From the NCBI GenBank assembly GCA_902489855.1, contig CABUBS010000024.1:1-15631 (forward strand): a stretch of 15,631 bases of DNA, written 5' to 3'. Every line of letters begins with the position of its first letter. Position 1 is the stretch's first letter. Positions 1 through 6,832 of this stretch are shown here, in pieces. The translations under genes and the position numbers were made by a program. The notes beneath the pieces were generated by a model. It saw only the letters and a list, made by a program, of their open reading frames with translations, searched no databases and had not been told where the DNA came from. The stretch comes from an uncultured Collinsella sp. (GTDB lineage Bacteria > Actinomycetota > Coriobacteriia > Coriobacteriales > Coriobacteriaceae).

Positions 1-55
1 TTCAGCTGCACAGGGCAAACGGCACCGCCGCCCAGCGCTGGCTGCTCTCGGCGGT
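1..55 (+). repeat. 55-bp perfect direct repeat, copy 1
   Basis: Bases 1-55 are identical to 382-436 by direct comparison. The distance is 381 bases (127 codons, in frame), about the length of one ricin-type trefoil domain. The identity ends at base 56 (G here, C at 437). It may extend further left outside the window. Confidence 0.95.
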
Positions 56-440
56 GGAGTCGGCGGAGCTGGCCGACGGCTCCTACGTGGCGGCCTCCTC
101 GCTGGCGCCGCGCCTGTCCGTCGAGGCGTCGGAGACGCCGCGGCTGTCGTCCGGCTCGCCCCGGGTGAGGCTCGAGCGCGACGCGGCCACGGGGCTCTAC
201 CGCGTGTCGTCGGGCGGCAAGCTGCTCACCGACGGCGGCTCCAAGGCCACGTTCGAGGCGGCCGGCTCAGACGGCCAGCTGTGGCTCGTGCGCGCCGACG
301 GCGAGGGCTACGACCTGCTCACGGCCGACGGCTCCCGGGCGCTCGACGTGCCCGGCGGCTCGGCCTACGACGGGGCGGCCCTTCAGCTGCACAGGGCAAA
401 CGGCACCGCCGCCCAGCGCTGGCTGCTCTCGGCGGTCTAA
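1..440 (+). CDS. RICIN (beta-trefoil lectin) domain protein, C-terminal part; 5' end outside window
   Basis: The frame is open from the left edge (first full codon at 3) to a TAA at 438-440, giving about 145 residues of a longer protein. The sequence shows ricin-type QxW-like signatures: AAQRWLL near the start, DGQLWLV in the middle and AAQRWLL at the very end. These sit among short G/D-rich repeats such as DGSYVAAS, LLTDGGS and LLTADGS, as expected for beta-trefoil subdomains. The last 18 residues repeat the first 18 of the fragment almost exactly, so at least two tandem trefoil copies exist. RICIN modules usually bind carbohydrate and in this kind of organism sit at the C-terminus of secreted cell-wall proteins. 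The catalytic part and any signal peptide are not visible. It converges on the polysaccharide operon and is probably not part of it. Family call fairly sure; function of the whole protein unknown. Confidence 0.8.
   Translation, partial: QLHRANGTAAQRWLLSAVESAELADGSYVAASSLAPRLSVEASETPRLSSGSPRVRLERDAATGLYRVSSGGKLLTDGGSKATFEAAGSDGQLWLVRADGEGYDLLTADGSRALDVPGGSAYDGAALQLHRANGTAAQRWLLSAV
382..436 (+). repeat. 55-bp perfect direct repeat, copy 2
   Basis: This is the second copy of the repeat at 1-55. It encodes the final QLHRANG...RWLLSAV segment just before the stop codon of the RICIN protein. Perfect DNA identity, including third codon positions, implies recent duplication or gene conversion between the trefoil units. 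Confidence 0.95.
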
Positions 441-491
441 TTAACCGAGAACAACAAAAGTCAGTGCCTGTGTAGGCCTAGTTGCTCAAAT

Positions 492-521
492 ATAAGGCCC
501 AGTCTTTCGACCGGGCCTTAT
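492..521. terminator. Probable bidirectional intrinsic terminator between convergent genes
   Basis: A near-perfect inverted repeat: ATAAGGCCC (492-500) pairs with GGGCCTTAT (513-521). GTC (502-504) pairs with GAC (509-511) after one A/C mismatch, and TTTC is the loop. It lies in the 113-base gap between the convergent RICIN gene (stop 438-440) and the SDR gene (stop 554-556), where a shared terminator is expected. No long T run follows on either strand (GAAAATT on plus, ATTTGAG on minus), so termination strength is uncertain. The rest of the gap (441-553) holds no gene; it contains an 8-base palindrome TAGGCCTA (473-480) and ATTCGAAT (526-533). Confidence 0.7.
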
Positions 522-545
522 GAAAATTCGAATATATCTTTTAGA

Positions 546-553
546 GGGGGGGG
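546..553. repeat. G8/C8 homopolymer tract directly after the SDR stop codon
   Basis: Eight G on the plus strand (C8 on the coding strand) abut the TAG stop of the SDR gene at 554-556. It lies outside the reading frame, so length change would not alter that protein. It is one of only three tracts of seven or more identical bases that I saw; the other two disrupt genes. Confidence 0.9.
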
Positions 554-1606
554 CTAACCTGCCTGGCTCATTTGCTCCATAGTCGCACGTATTCCGTCAG
601 CAATTCCGTAAGAAGCAATCCAGCCGAGGCCCTTTGCCTTCGATCCGTCCATGAGCGCCAGCGTCGCCTTGGAATACCCGGCCGCCTCCTGGGCGTCGGG
701 CAGGTCGAATACGACCTTTACACGGCCGACCTCGGCGACAATCGCCGCAAGGTCCTTGAGCGCAATATCGGACCCCTCGTCGGCCAGGTTATAGGCCTCG
801 CCGTCAGCGCCGAACAGCAGCACGTACAGCAGACCCGAAACGGCGTCCGCCACGTGCAGGTACGAGAAACGCTGAGTGCCATCGCTCTTGAGGACAACGT
901 CCTCGCCCGTAAGCGAGCGGTGCATGAACTGCGACAGCGCCTTGGAGTCGTCAGGCAGAAGCGTCGGTCCGTAAACCCGGGCGATGCGGGCTATCACGGA
1001 CTCCACACCCCTCTGAGAGCGGTAGGCCTGACACATGGCCTCGCCCAGCCGCTTCGACTCGTTGTAGCAGGCACGCAGTGTGTTGCAGTCGATGTCGCCG
1101 CAGTAGCCTTCAGTGAAGCGCTCCACGTCCCCCCTATTTTGCCCGTACACCTCTACCGACGAAGCGGCCTTCAGAACCTCCCCGCAGCCGGCCGAGTACT
1201 CCAGCAGGTTCTGAAGGCCGTCGACATTGGCGCGAATAGTGCCAATGGGGTCGGTCGCGTACTGGCGCGGGTGCGTGGAGCTTGCCAGATGCAGTACGTA
1301 GTCCGCCGGGGCGACGGGCCGGTAGCCGGACGCTGTGACCAAACCCTCCTCGAACGAGAAGTGGTCCCGCCCAAAGTATGGCAACCTAGCCTTAGCTTTC
1401 CCCGCGCTTCGGCCGAGCGCCACGACGTCGCAACTAAGCCCCTCGGTTGAATTCTTGCGCATGAGCACGTCGATGAGAAACGCACCTATCATCCCGGTGG
1501 CGCCCGAGATCACGACGGTCTTTCCCGCGAGGATGCCCCACGGCAGGTCGAGGGCGCACACCGCGTCGAGGTCGGTGACGTAGCGGGGGCAGTCCAGCCT
1601 ATTCAC
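554..1606 (-). CDS. Extended SDR NAD(P)-dependent epimerase/dehydratase or reductase (possible CDP-alditol pathway)
   Basis: This is a 350-residue extended short-chain dehydrogenase/reductase. The Rossmann glycine motif GATGMIG is at about 35-41, the catalytic YNESK (YxxxK) at about 181-185, and ASS with the likely catalytic serine at about 148-150. I chose the GTG at 1606 because a strong Shine-Dalgarno (GGGAGG, 1613-1618) sits 6 bases upstream; an ATG at 1636 would add ten basic residues (RGPQRGRQK) without a good site. The GTG lies just inside the end of the cytidylyltransferase gene (8-base overlap), so the two are translationally coupled. Pneumococcal capsule loci pair an IspD-like nucleotidyltransferase with such an SDR (abp1/abp2 and mnp1/mnp2) for NDP-arabinitol or NDP-mannitol. 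By analogy this enzyme may reduce a ketose-phosphate to the alditol-phosphate. A sugar-nucleotide epimerase is the alternative. Last gene of the operon. Confidence 0.8.
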   Translation of the reverse strand: MNRLDCPRYVTDLDAVCALDLPWGILAGKTVVISGATGMIGAFLIDVLMRKNSTEGLSCDVVALGRSAGKAKARLPYFGRDHFSFEEGLVTASGYRPVAPADYVLHLASSTHPRQYATDPIGTIRANVDGLQNLLEYSAGCGEVLKAASSVEVYGQNRGDVERFTEGYCGDIDCNTLRACYNESKRLGEAMCQAYRSQRGVESVIARIARVYGPTLLPDDSKALSQFMHRSLTGEDVVLKSDGTQRFSYLHVADAVSGLLYVLLFGADGEAYNLADEGSDIALKDLAAIVAEVGRVKVVFDLPDAQEAAGYSKATLALMDGSKAKGLGWIASYGIADGIRATMEQMSQAG

Positions 1607-2318
1607 CTTTTGCCTCCCTCTCTGCGGCCCACGCACGGAAGAACTCGAGGTTCTCGGGCGTGGTGAGTTTGATGTTGCGGTCCGAGCCGGCGGCGAAGTT
1701 CAGGCGCACGCCCAGCTGTACCATCATTGTGTTCGTGTAGTTCGATCCGTCGATGCCCACACCCTTCTCGAACGCCTCGTGGTACTTGGAGTCAAGAAGC
1801 CCGAAGCGGTAGGCCTGCGGGGTGGACACGCGTCGCAGGGTCTCGCGGGGGATGTATTGGGTGGTGGTGCCGGGATTTTCCTCATCCACGAGGAATATCT
1901 GCTCGTTGTAGGGCATGCTCGTCACGGCGTTACCACGCTCCTCCGCCACGCGCACCACGTCGGTGATGACCTCGGGGTCGAGCATCGGGCGCACTCCGTC
2001 GTGGATGATGCAAACGTCGTCCTCGGCAAGCTCGTCCTTCAGGTTGTACACGCCGTTACGAATGGACTCCTGGCCCGACGCACCGCCCTTCACGATCCAT
2101 TTCAGCTTGTCTATCCTGTACTGCCGCGCGTAGGCGCGAAGGGCCTGCTCCCAGCCGTCCAAGCACACGACCTCGATGGCGTCCACCAGGGGGTGCTCTT
2201 GGAACGCCTCCAGCGTGTAAACGATGACGGGCTTGTCCCCCACGTTGATAAACTGCTTGGGGATCTCCTGCCCCATGCGCGAGCCCACGCCACCCGCAAT
2301 GATGATTGCTACGTTCAT
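1599..2318 (-). CDS. IspD/TarI-family cytidylyltransferase (2-C-methylerythritol- or alditol-phosphate type)
   Basis: A full-length member (239 residues; the family is about 230-240) of the IspD/TarI enzymes, which join CTP to a polyol phosphate and release pyrophosphate. Visible motifs in order: AGGVGSRMG (8-16) with PKQF (20-23) for CTP binding, GGASGQESIRNGV (78-90), HDGVRP (106-111), STPQ (165-168) and GSDRNIKLTTPENLEF (211-226). The ATG at 2318 has AGAGGA 7 bases upstream and starts 3 bases after the stop of the restored TagF-like gene. Its neighbours are a TagF-like transferase and an SDR, not isoprenoid genes such as ispF. A CDP-alditol (CDP-ribitol, -arabinitol, -mannitol or similar) for a teichoic-acid-like polymer is therefore more likely than a role in the MEP pathway. 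The substrate cannot be read from sequence alone. Confidence 0.88.
   Translation of the reverse strand: MNVAIIIAGGVGSRMGQEIPKQFINVGDKPVIVYTLEAFQEHPLVDAIEVVCLDGWEQALRAYARQYRIDKLKWIVKGGASGQESIRNGVYNLKDELAEDDVCIIHDGVRPMLDPEVITDVVRVAEERGNAVTSMPYNEQIFLVDEENPGTTTQYIPRETLRRVSTPQAYRFGLLDSKYHEAFEKGVGIDGSNYTNTMMVQLGVRLNFAAGSDRNIKLTTPENLEFFRAWAAEREAKGE
1613..1618 (-). promoter_or_regulatory. Ribosome binding site that decides the GTG start of the SDR gene
   Basis: On the minus strand GGGAGG is followed by six bases and then GTG (1606-1604). It lies inside the last codons of the upstream cytidylyltransferase gene. It argues against the longer ATG start at 1636. Confidence 0.7.
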
Positions 2319-2321
2319 AAG

Positions 2322-3618
2322 TTAATCCTCTCTCATTCTCGGATGTTGATTGTCATATGCGGTCACGGGTCGATCCCAGATCTCGCCAGGTTCAAAAACG
2401 CATGAGACGGAAGACTCGGGTGAAGCCAGGTCATGCATTAGGTTTGCAATTCTCTCGTCGCCTTTACCGTCTTCAACAAAGCCTGCGTATTCAAAAAACG
2501 CACGACGTTTTTTTTTCGAATACTTCAAAGTCAAACGACTCGATAGCCGCTAAAAGCTCCTTTTCATTTGACGCTATGGGGTAAGGCCTGCGCTCAAGCG
2601 GATAATAGAGACCTCGATCGTCCATGTAATCCGCCAAATCGGGGATGTACTGAAACCCAGGTCGACCCGTCAGCAGAAAGTCCTCCATAATGGAGGAGTA
2701 ATCAGAAATCAGCACGGAAGTCGCAGCGAGCAGTTGTTGGGTATCCTCGTAATCGGTCGCATCTATGTGCTGCAGGAAAAAATTCGGTCGCGGCTTCGAT
2801 GCGAGATTCGGGTGAAGCCTATACGCGAAGACAAACGGTCGTTGGAAACGCGCTTCAAGGGCCTCGACAACGGCTTGGAAATCAAACTCGTACTGCTCAA
2901 AAGACCAATCGGCGCGGAATGTAGGGGCATAGAGACAAATTGCAACGCCTTCATCCACACCAAGCACTCGCCGCATCTTTTGCCCAAGAGTATCGGCTGG
3001 CCGAATCAACGGAGCATTGCGCGGGACGCCAGCCCTTACAACGGGACCGGAATACCAGAACGCCCGCTGGTACTTTTCGGCCTCAAGTCGATTATTGGCA
3101 ATCATAAAATCCGTGATTGAACCATCGTATTGAGCGGCGGCAAGATAGGAGTCACCGAGCTGGTCTGCAACGTCCCCCTCGCTGCGCTTCGGCCCAAGGC
3201 AAGCATGCCACGTCTGTATATAGATCTGCCCATCCCTCTTCGGCACGAACTTCTCGTCGTTTCGGAAGTTATAAACCCAGAACCTCGCCGTCGCGAGCTC
3301 CCTCTGGGCTTCCCGGCTCCTGTACTTAACCTGCCTCAGGTAACCCGGCAGCCCGTTATCGCGCTCCTTCACCAACAGCACCAAATCGAACTCGCCCGGG
3401 TACAGCCGCTCGAGCGCCTCGGCGATGTACTTTGGGTTGCACAGGTATCCGCGCCCGAAGTTGCACGAGAGCACGACCTTGTTCGGCTTCACAGTCGCCT
3501 CGCGGGCGAGCCTCCTGCCGTAGGCCCACCTGCATTTGGAAGAAAGGCTCTCCCATACAGCCTTAACCCTGCGCCAAACGGGGCTCAGGGCGTCCTTCAG
3601 GGCACCGGCCGCGCTCAT
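2322..3618 (-). pseudogene. CDP-glycerol glycerophosphotransferase family (TagB/TagF-like), interrupted by +1 frameshift at an A9 tract
   Basis: The family transfers glycerol- or ribitol-phosphate from CDP-alditol to teichoic acids and similar capsules at the inner membrane face. The ATG at 3618 overlaps the previous stop (ATGA) and has GGAGGTG just upstream. In the first frame (375 residues to a TGA at 2491-2493) I see TWHACLGPKR (136-145; family WHGtplK), APTFR (231-235), RLHP (267-270) and LISDYSSIMEDF (303-314). After VFEKK the frame breaks in nine A's (2508-2516). Reading on with eight A's gives RRAFFEYAGFVEDG and about 61 residues, a normal family C-terminus, ending in TAA at 2322-2324, 3 bases before the next ATG. 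The restored protein is 431 residues. The 5' half is more G+C-rich than the 3' half. It may be inactive, phase-variable, rescued by slippage, or a sequencing error. Confidence 0.85.
2508..2516. repeat. A9/T9 homopolymer at the frameshift of the TagF-like gene
   Basis: Nine T on the plus strand, nine A on the coding strand. The frame entering is TTC GAA AAA AAA ACG. With eight A's the frame would enter CGT CGT GCG and continue to the conserved C-terminus. It is the longest homopolymer I found in the window. Confidence 0.95.
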
Positions 3619-4535
3619 CGGGCACCTCCCCACTCGTCGATGATGTGCCGGTAGTTCGTTCCCGCGCCGAAGGTGTCGTATCTCTGGAGCTTGTGAACGT
3701 CGGTGGCGCGGCATATCTGTCCCCAGCGCTCAGGGGAATACGCGTCGCCGAGCTCGAACATCAGCTCGTGCGGCGTCGTGTTGTTGAACAAGGGCACGGC
3801 CGCCCACTCGTCGGGGTACCGTCTGCTCGCAAGCGCGAAGAAGATATGGAAGATGAAATACTGCTCGAGCTTGTCGTTCGTCTCCCAGTATTGCCAAAGC
3901 AGCTTCTGGGTCAGACCGAGGATGCTCGACCCCGAAAATGCCGAAATGTACCAATTTGACGCGACTATGGGCGCCGCGTCCTTGTTGGATAAGTTTAGCT
4001 CCTTGAAGCAAAAGAGCGGCTGCTCCATGGAATAGCGGGGCAACTCGTCACCGGTCAGCAGCACCGTGGAGTCCATCCACGTCCCGCCATGGTTCATCAG
4101 CAGATTCGCCCGTATCAGGTCCGAGAACTGTGCCATGGGGATGATGCCCCGTTCGTGCTTGTCTCGCAAGAAGCCGGGCAGGTCTATATAGTCGTCCATG
4201 TTCTCAGCAGAGAGCACCGTCACCCGCTTGTCGGGGAGGTGCTCCAAAAGCGAGTTGTGGCACGCCCGGATGAGCTCGGGCGCGTTGCCCATCCCTTGCA
4301 GCCAGAGCACCCAGACGCGGTCGGACGGTCGTCGCTCCGCGGTCTGCACGCCCTCCTCGATAAGGTCTGAGTACCCGCGCTGGTACTTGAGGTAAACCTC
4401 GTGAGCACGCTCCCGCCACCAGGCGTCCTGGTCGCCCAGCCGGTGCAGTCGCAGCTCCTTGTATCGCGGCCATAGGCTGCGCCGCACGTCCCCCAGTCGG
4501 TGCTTCGCCTCGATAAGCCTCGGGTCTATCCTCAT
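3615..4535 (-). CDS. Caps_synth family glycosyltransferase (capsular polysaccharide synthesis protein), copy 2
   Basis: 306 residues resembling the capsular polysaccharide synthesis glycosyltransferases (Pfam Caps_synth, related to the GT32 fold). Diagnostic segments are WVLWLQGMGNAP (75-86), then SDLIRANLL (138-146) and GGTWMDSTVLLTG (150-162), where the Asp of WMDST is the probable metal/nucleotide-binding residue. The C-terminal part has the conserved VHKLQ and NYRHIIDEW. No membrane segment is evident, so it likely acts in the cytoplasm on a lipid-linked acceptor. The ATG at 4535 overlaps the flippase stop (ATGA) with GGGAG 7 bases upstream; its own stop overlaps the TagF-like start. It is a diverged paralogue of the protein at 11452-12417, sharing every motif above. 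The sugar transferred is unknown. Confidence 0.85.
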   Translation of the reverse strand: MRIDPRLIEAKHRLGDVRRSLWPRYKELRLHRLGDQDAWWRERAHEVYLKYQRGYSDLIEEGVQTAERRPSDRVWVLWLQGMGNAPELIRACHNSLLEHLPDKRVTVLSAENMDDYIDLPGFLRDKHERGIIPMAQFSDLIRANLLMNHGGTWMDSTVLLTGDELPRYSMEQPLFCFKELNLSNKDAAPIVASNWYISAFSGSSILGLTQKLLWQYWETNDKLEQYFIFHIFFALASRRYPDEWAAVPLFNNTTPHELMFELGDAYSPERWGQICRATDVHKLQRYDTFGAGTNYRHIIDEWGGAR

Positions 4536-6019
4536 GCCTCGTCTCCCGTCTCGTCACCGCCCTTGCGCCCCACCTTCCCGTGGAAGAGCCCGGCAGCGTA
4601 CTCCCAGCTCTCCATGCGGGCCCCGCGCGCGATGACCACGCACACGGCAACGCCGGTGACTATCTGCACCGCGAGCTTCGCTAGGTTCGGGACGGGTAGC
4701 GCGTTCAGGGCGTACACGACCGCGCCCATGGCCACGCCCATCCCAGCCTCGGGCGCGACGTCCAAAAGCTGCCTCTTGATGGAGTAGCCAGTGTGTCTGC
4801 TTAGCTCGCGCATGTTTATGAGCGCCCCGTAGATGCCATAGAGCAGCATGGTCACGGCAACGGCCTGCACGCTCACCAACACGCCGGCTACGAGCTGCAT
4901 CACGTACACCGGTTTCTTGACGACCTCGAGCTTCACTAGGACGCCGCCCTTGCCGATCGCCTTCAGGCTGTCCAGGGAGACGCTGCCCCATAACCCAAGC
5001 GCATTCGAGATAGCGAGCACCTGTAGGAAAAAGACGCAGCCCTCCCACTTGGAGGTCAGCAGCACGTCCACCAAGGGACCGGCCACGCAGGCCAAGCCAA
5101 TCATCAGGGGGAAGAACACGAAGCCCATGGTCTTTAGCGCGCGCCTAGTCATGGCGCGTACCCTGGCCATGTCATCGGCCTCGTTCGCTATCGCGGGGAA
5201 AAGCACGGTCATGATCGCGGAACTCACGTTCGAGGTGATGAACTGCGGGAACTGTTGGCCGCGGTTGTAGAAGGCCAGGTCTGCCGACGTGTAGAACCTG
5301 CCGATAATCAGCCCGCGTAGCTGGTCGAAGAACTGACCCGACAGGTCGGCAGCCAGCACGGCGGTGCCGTAGCGCATGAGGCCGCGGGCCCGCTCCCAGG
5401 AGAATTGCAGGCGCGGCCTCCAGTCCACGATGAATACAAGCACTACGGTGTCGAAGACGGTCTTGGTGAAGTACTGCCCGATTAGGGCGTAAGCGCCGAA
5501 CCCCATGAACGCCATGGCGATGCCCACCGCGCCCGAGGCCAGGGTCGATATGAGCGTCGAGAAGAAGAAGTTCTTGAATATCATGTTGCGCGACACGTAG
5601 GCGTGCTGGATGGAGTTGGGCACCGCCATGGGTATTCGCAGCGCGAAAACACGCAATAGCAGCACCAGCGCCGCCTCGCCGTAGAAGTCCGCCACCAGAG
5701 GCGCGCAGAAGAACAGCACGGCGTAGATGAACAAGGACATGGCCATGCTGCACCAGAACACTGTCGAGAAGTCCAGCTCGTCGGCGTCTTTCTTCTGTAT
5801 GAGCGCGGTGTTGAAGCCGCTGTTGATGAAGACGTCCGCCAGCGTAATGAAAATCATTACCATGGCCACCAGGCCGTAGTCGTCCGGCATGAGAACACGT
5901 GCCAGGACGATGGAGACGACGAAGGAGACGCCGCTCGCGCTGAAGCGCTCGAGCACCGTCCATATCACGCCGGAGAACACCTTGCTCTTAGTTGTGCTGC
6001 TGTCAGATATCGCGACCAC
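4532..6019 (-). CDS. Wzx-like polysaccharide flippase (MOP/MATE superfamily, WzxC-type)
   Basis: 495 residues, typical for Wzx-type exporters, which move undecaprenyl-linked repeat units across the membrane. Many hydrophobic segments are evenly spread. The N-terminus KSKVFSGVIWTVLERF leads into the first helix, and GFNTALIQKKDADELDFSTV (68-87) is the family hallmark loop. The C-terminus is charged and cytoplasmic. The start is GTG at 6019: the nearest in-frame stop is three codons upstream and the next possible start would cut into the first helix. Its Shine-Dalgarno is poor (GGGA touches the GTG), so translation may be weak or depend on the upstream gene, whose stop is 35 bases away. With the Wzy-like protein it marks this as a Wzx/Wzy-dependent pathway. 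Functional class is secure; gene name not assigned. Confidence 0.9.
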   Translation of the reverse strand: MVAISDSSTTKSKVFSGVIWTVLERFSASGVSFVVSIVLARVLMPDDYGLVAMVMIFITLADVFINSGFNTALIQKKDADELDFSTVFWCSMAMSLFIYAVLFFCAPLVADFYGEAALVLLLRVFALRIPMAVPNSIQHAYVSRNMIFKNFFFSTLISTLASGAVGIAMAFMGFGAYALIGQYFTKTVFDTVVLVFIVDWRPRLQFSWERARGLMRYGTAVLAADLSGQFFDQLRGLIIGRFYTSADLAFYNRGQQFPQFITSNVSSAIMTVLFPAIANEADDMARVRAMTRRALKTMGFVFFPLMIGLACVAGPLVDVLLTSKWEGCVFFLQVLAISNALGLWGSVSLDSLKAIGKGGVLVKLEVVKKPVYVMQLVAGVLVSVQAVAVTMLLYGIYGALINMRELSRHTGYSIKRQLLDVAPEAGMGVAMGAVVYALNALPVPNLAKLAVQIVTGVAVCVVIARGARMESWEYAAGLFHGKVGRKGGDETGDEA

Positions 6020-6054
6020 TCCCAGTCAAAACCGCAGTTGCAAACAATGGTTGA

Positions 6055-6832
6055 TTAGAACTCGCGGCCTCGCAGGCCGCAGGCGAGCTTCCACGCCTTC
6101 GCCTTGAGGGACACCGGCACCTTGACGTTGTAGAACGTCACGCCCTTCCCGCCGAAGCCCATCTTGAACTTGTCGATGCCGCCGGGGTTGTCAAGCGACC
6201 CCACACCGCCCCAGTCGTACGTATCGAACCCGAGCCCCTTGAGCTCGAGCATATCGCGCCAGTGCAGGAAACGGTTTGCCCTGCTGATGGCGTTTCGGTG
6301 CGCGTTTCCATCGAAGCGGAACTCGCTGCACGACTGGTAGAGACGGGCCGTCTTCCCCGCGAGGATATAGGTGTGGAAGACGGCGGGCTTCCCGTTAGCG
6401 TAGGCGACGCTCATCAGAAGACCCCCCCGCGTCATAGGACGCGACCTCGGCTCGCGGGAAGCCCCAGCCCAGGCCCTTCTCGCGACACATACCGTTGTAG
6501 GTCTCTTCCATAAGGCTGAGCATGCCCGGGTGCGCGGCCAGGTCGCCGAGTCCGTCGACCTTCACTTCCTCGCGCTTCGCGCGGTTCACCTCGTTGCGCA
6601 CGGTCTTCCCCAAAAGCAGGTAGAGCTCGTCCTCGCCCTTGGTCAAGTCGGTCAGCAGCGTGTGCTGCGGCACCCCCTCGACGCGCTTGCCGCACACCGT
6701 GATGCGCGGCGATCCGCTGGCGTGCATGCACAGAGTGTCCGCGCCGCGCATCTCGCCCTTCGTCGGGGCCTCGTCCTCGAACCACACCTGCAGGTTCGAG
6801 AAGTGCTTTCCCTGCGTCAAATATCTAGACAT
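6055..6832 (-). pseudogene. FemAB/GNAT-like (BioF2-type) acyl/aminoacyl transferase, interrupted by +1 frameshift at a G7 tract
   Basis: Two overlapping pieces make one protein. Piece one (6832 to a stop at 6395-6397, 145 residues) starts MSRYLTQGKHFSN and carries LLGKTVRNEVNRAKREEV, like the helix of FemAB/GNAT-fold proteins. Its frame runs ASYDAGG into seven G's and then into nonsense SSDERRLR. With six G's it continues as LLMSVAYANGKPAVFHTYIL to a TAA at 6055, including YDWGGVGS and DKFKMGFGG, the FemAB-like C-terminal signature. The restored protein is 258 residues. The ATG at 6832 has AGGA 5 bases upstream and overlaps the PIG-L stop by 8 bases. A role adding an acyl or amino-acid group to an amino sugar would fit, since a deacetylase precedes it, but this is inference. 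As written the gene is split; it may be phase-variable or a sequencing error. Confidence 0.78.
6422..6428. repeat. C7/G7 homopolymer at the frameshift of the FemAB/GNAT-like gene
   Basis: Seven C on the plus strand, seven G on the coding strand. The frame as written is GAC GCG GGG GGG TCT; with six G's it is GAC GCG GGG GGT CTT CTG ATG, which joins both halves of the protein. Confidence 0.95.

Noticed and set aside
572..1450. Long plus-strand open frame opposite the SDR gene (292 codons)
   Set aside because: It is antisense to a clear SDR gene with intact motifs; its translation has no recognisable family features and is explained by G+C-rich codon bias.
1599..2318. Calling the cytidylyltransferase IspD of the isoprenoid pathway
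   Set aside because: All motifs are shared between IspD and TarI, but the neighbours are a TagF-like transferase and an SDR with no ispF; I leave the symbol empty.
1779..2405. Plus-strand open frame opposite the cytidylyltransferase
   Set aside because: It lies across an unambiguous IspD/TarI gene, has no ribosome binding site of note, and no family resemblance.
2322..2534. Separate 70-residue gene starting with ATG at 2534
   Set aside because: Its first residues only mirror the tract region; from RRAFFEYAG onward it is the displaced C-terminus of the TagF-like protein and ends directly before the next gene.
6055..6435. Independent 126-residue gene starting MTRGG
   Set aside because: The start lies inside the G7 region of the upstream half and the content is the C-terminal half of a FemAB/GNAT-like protein.
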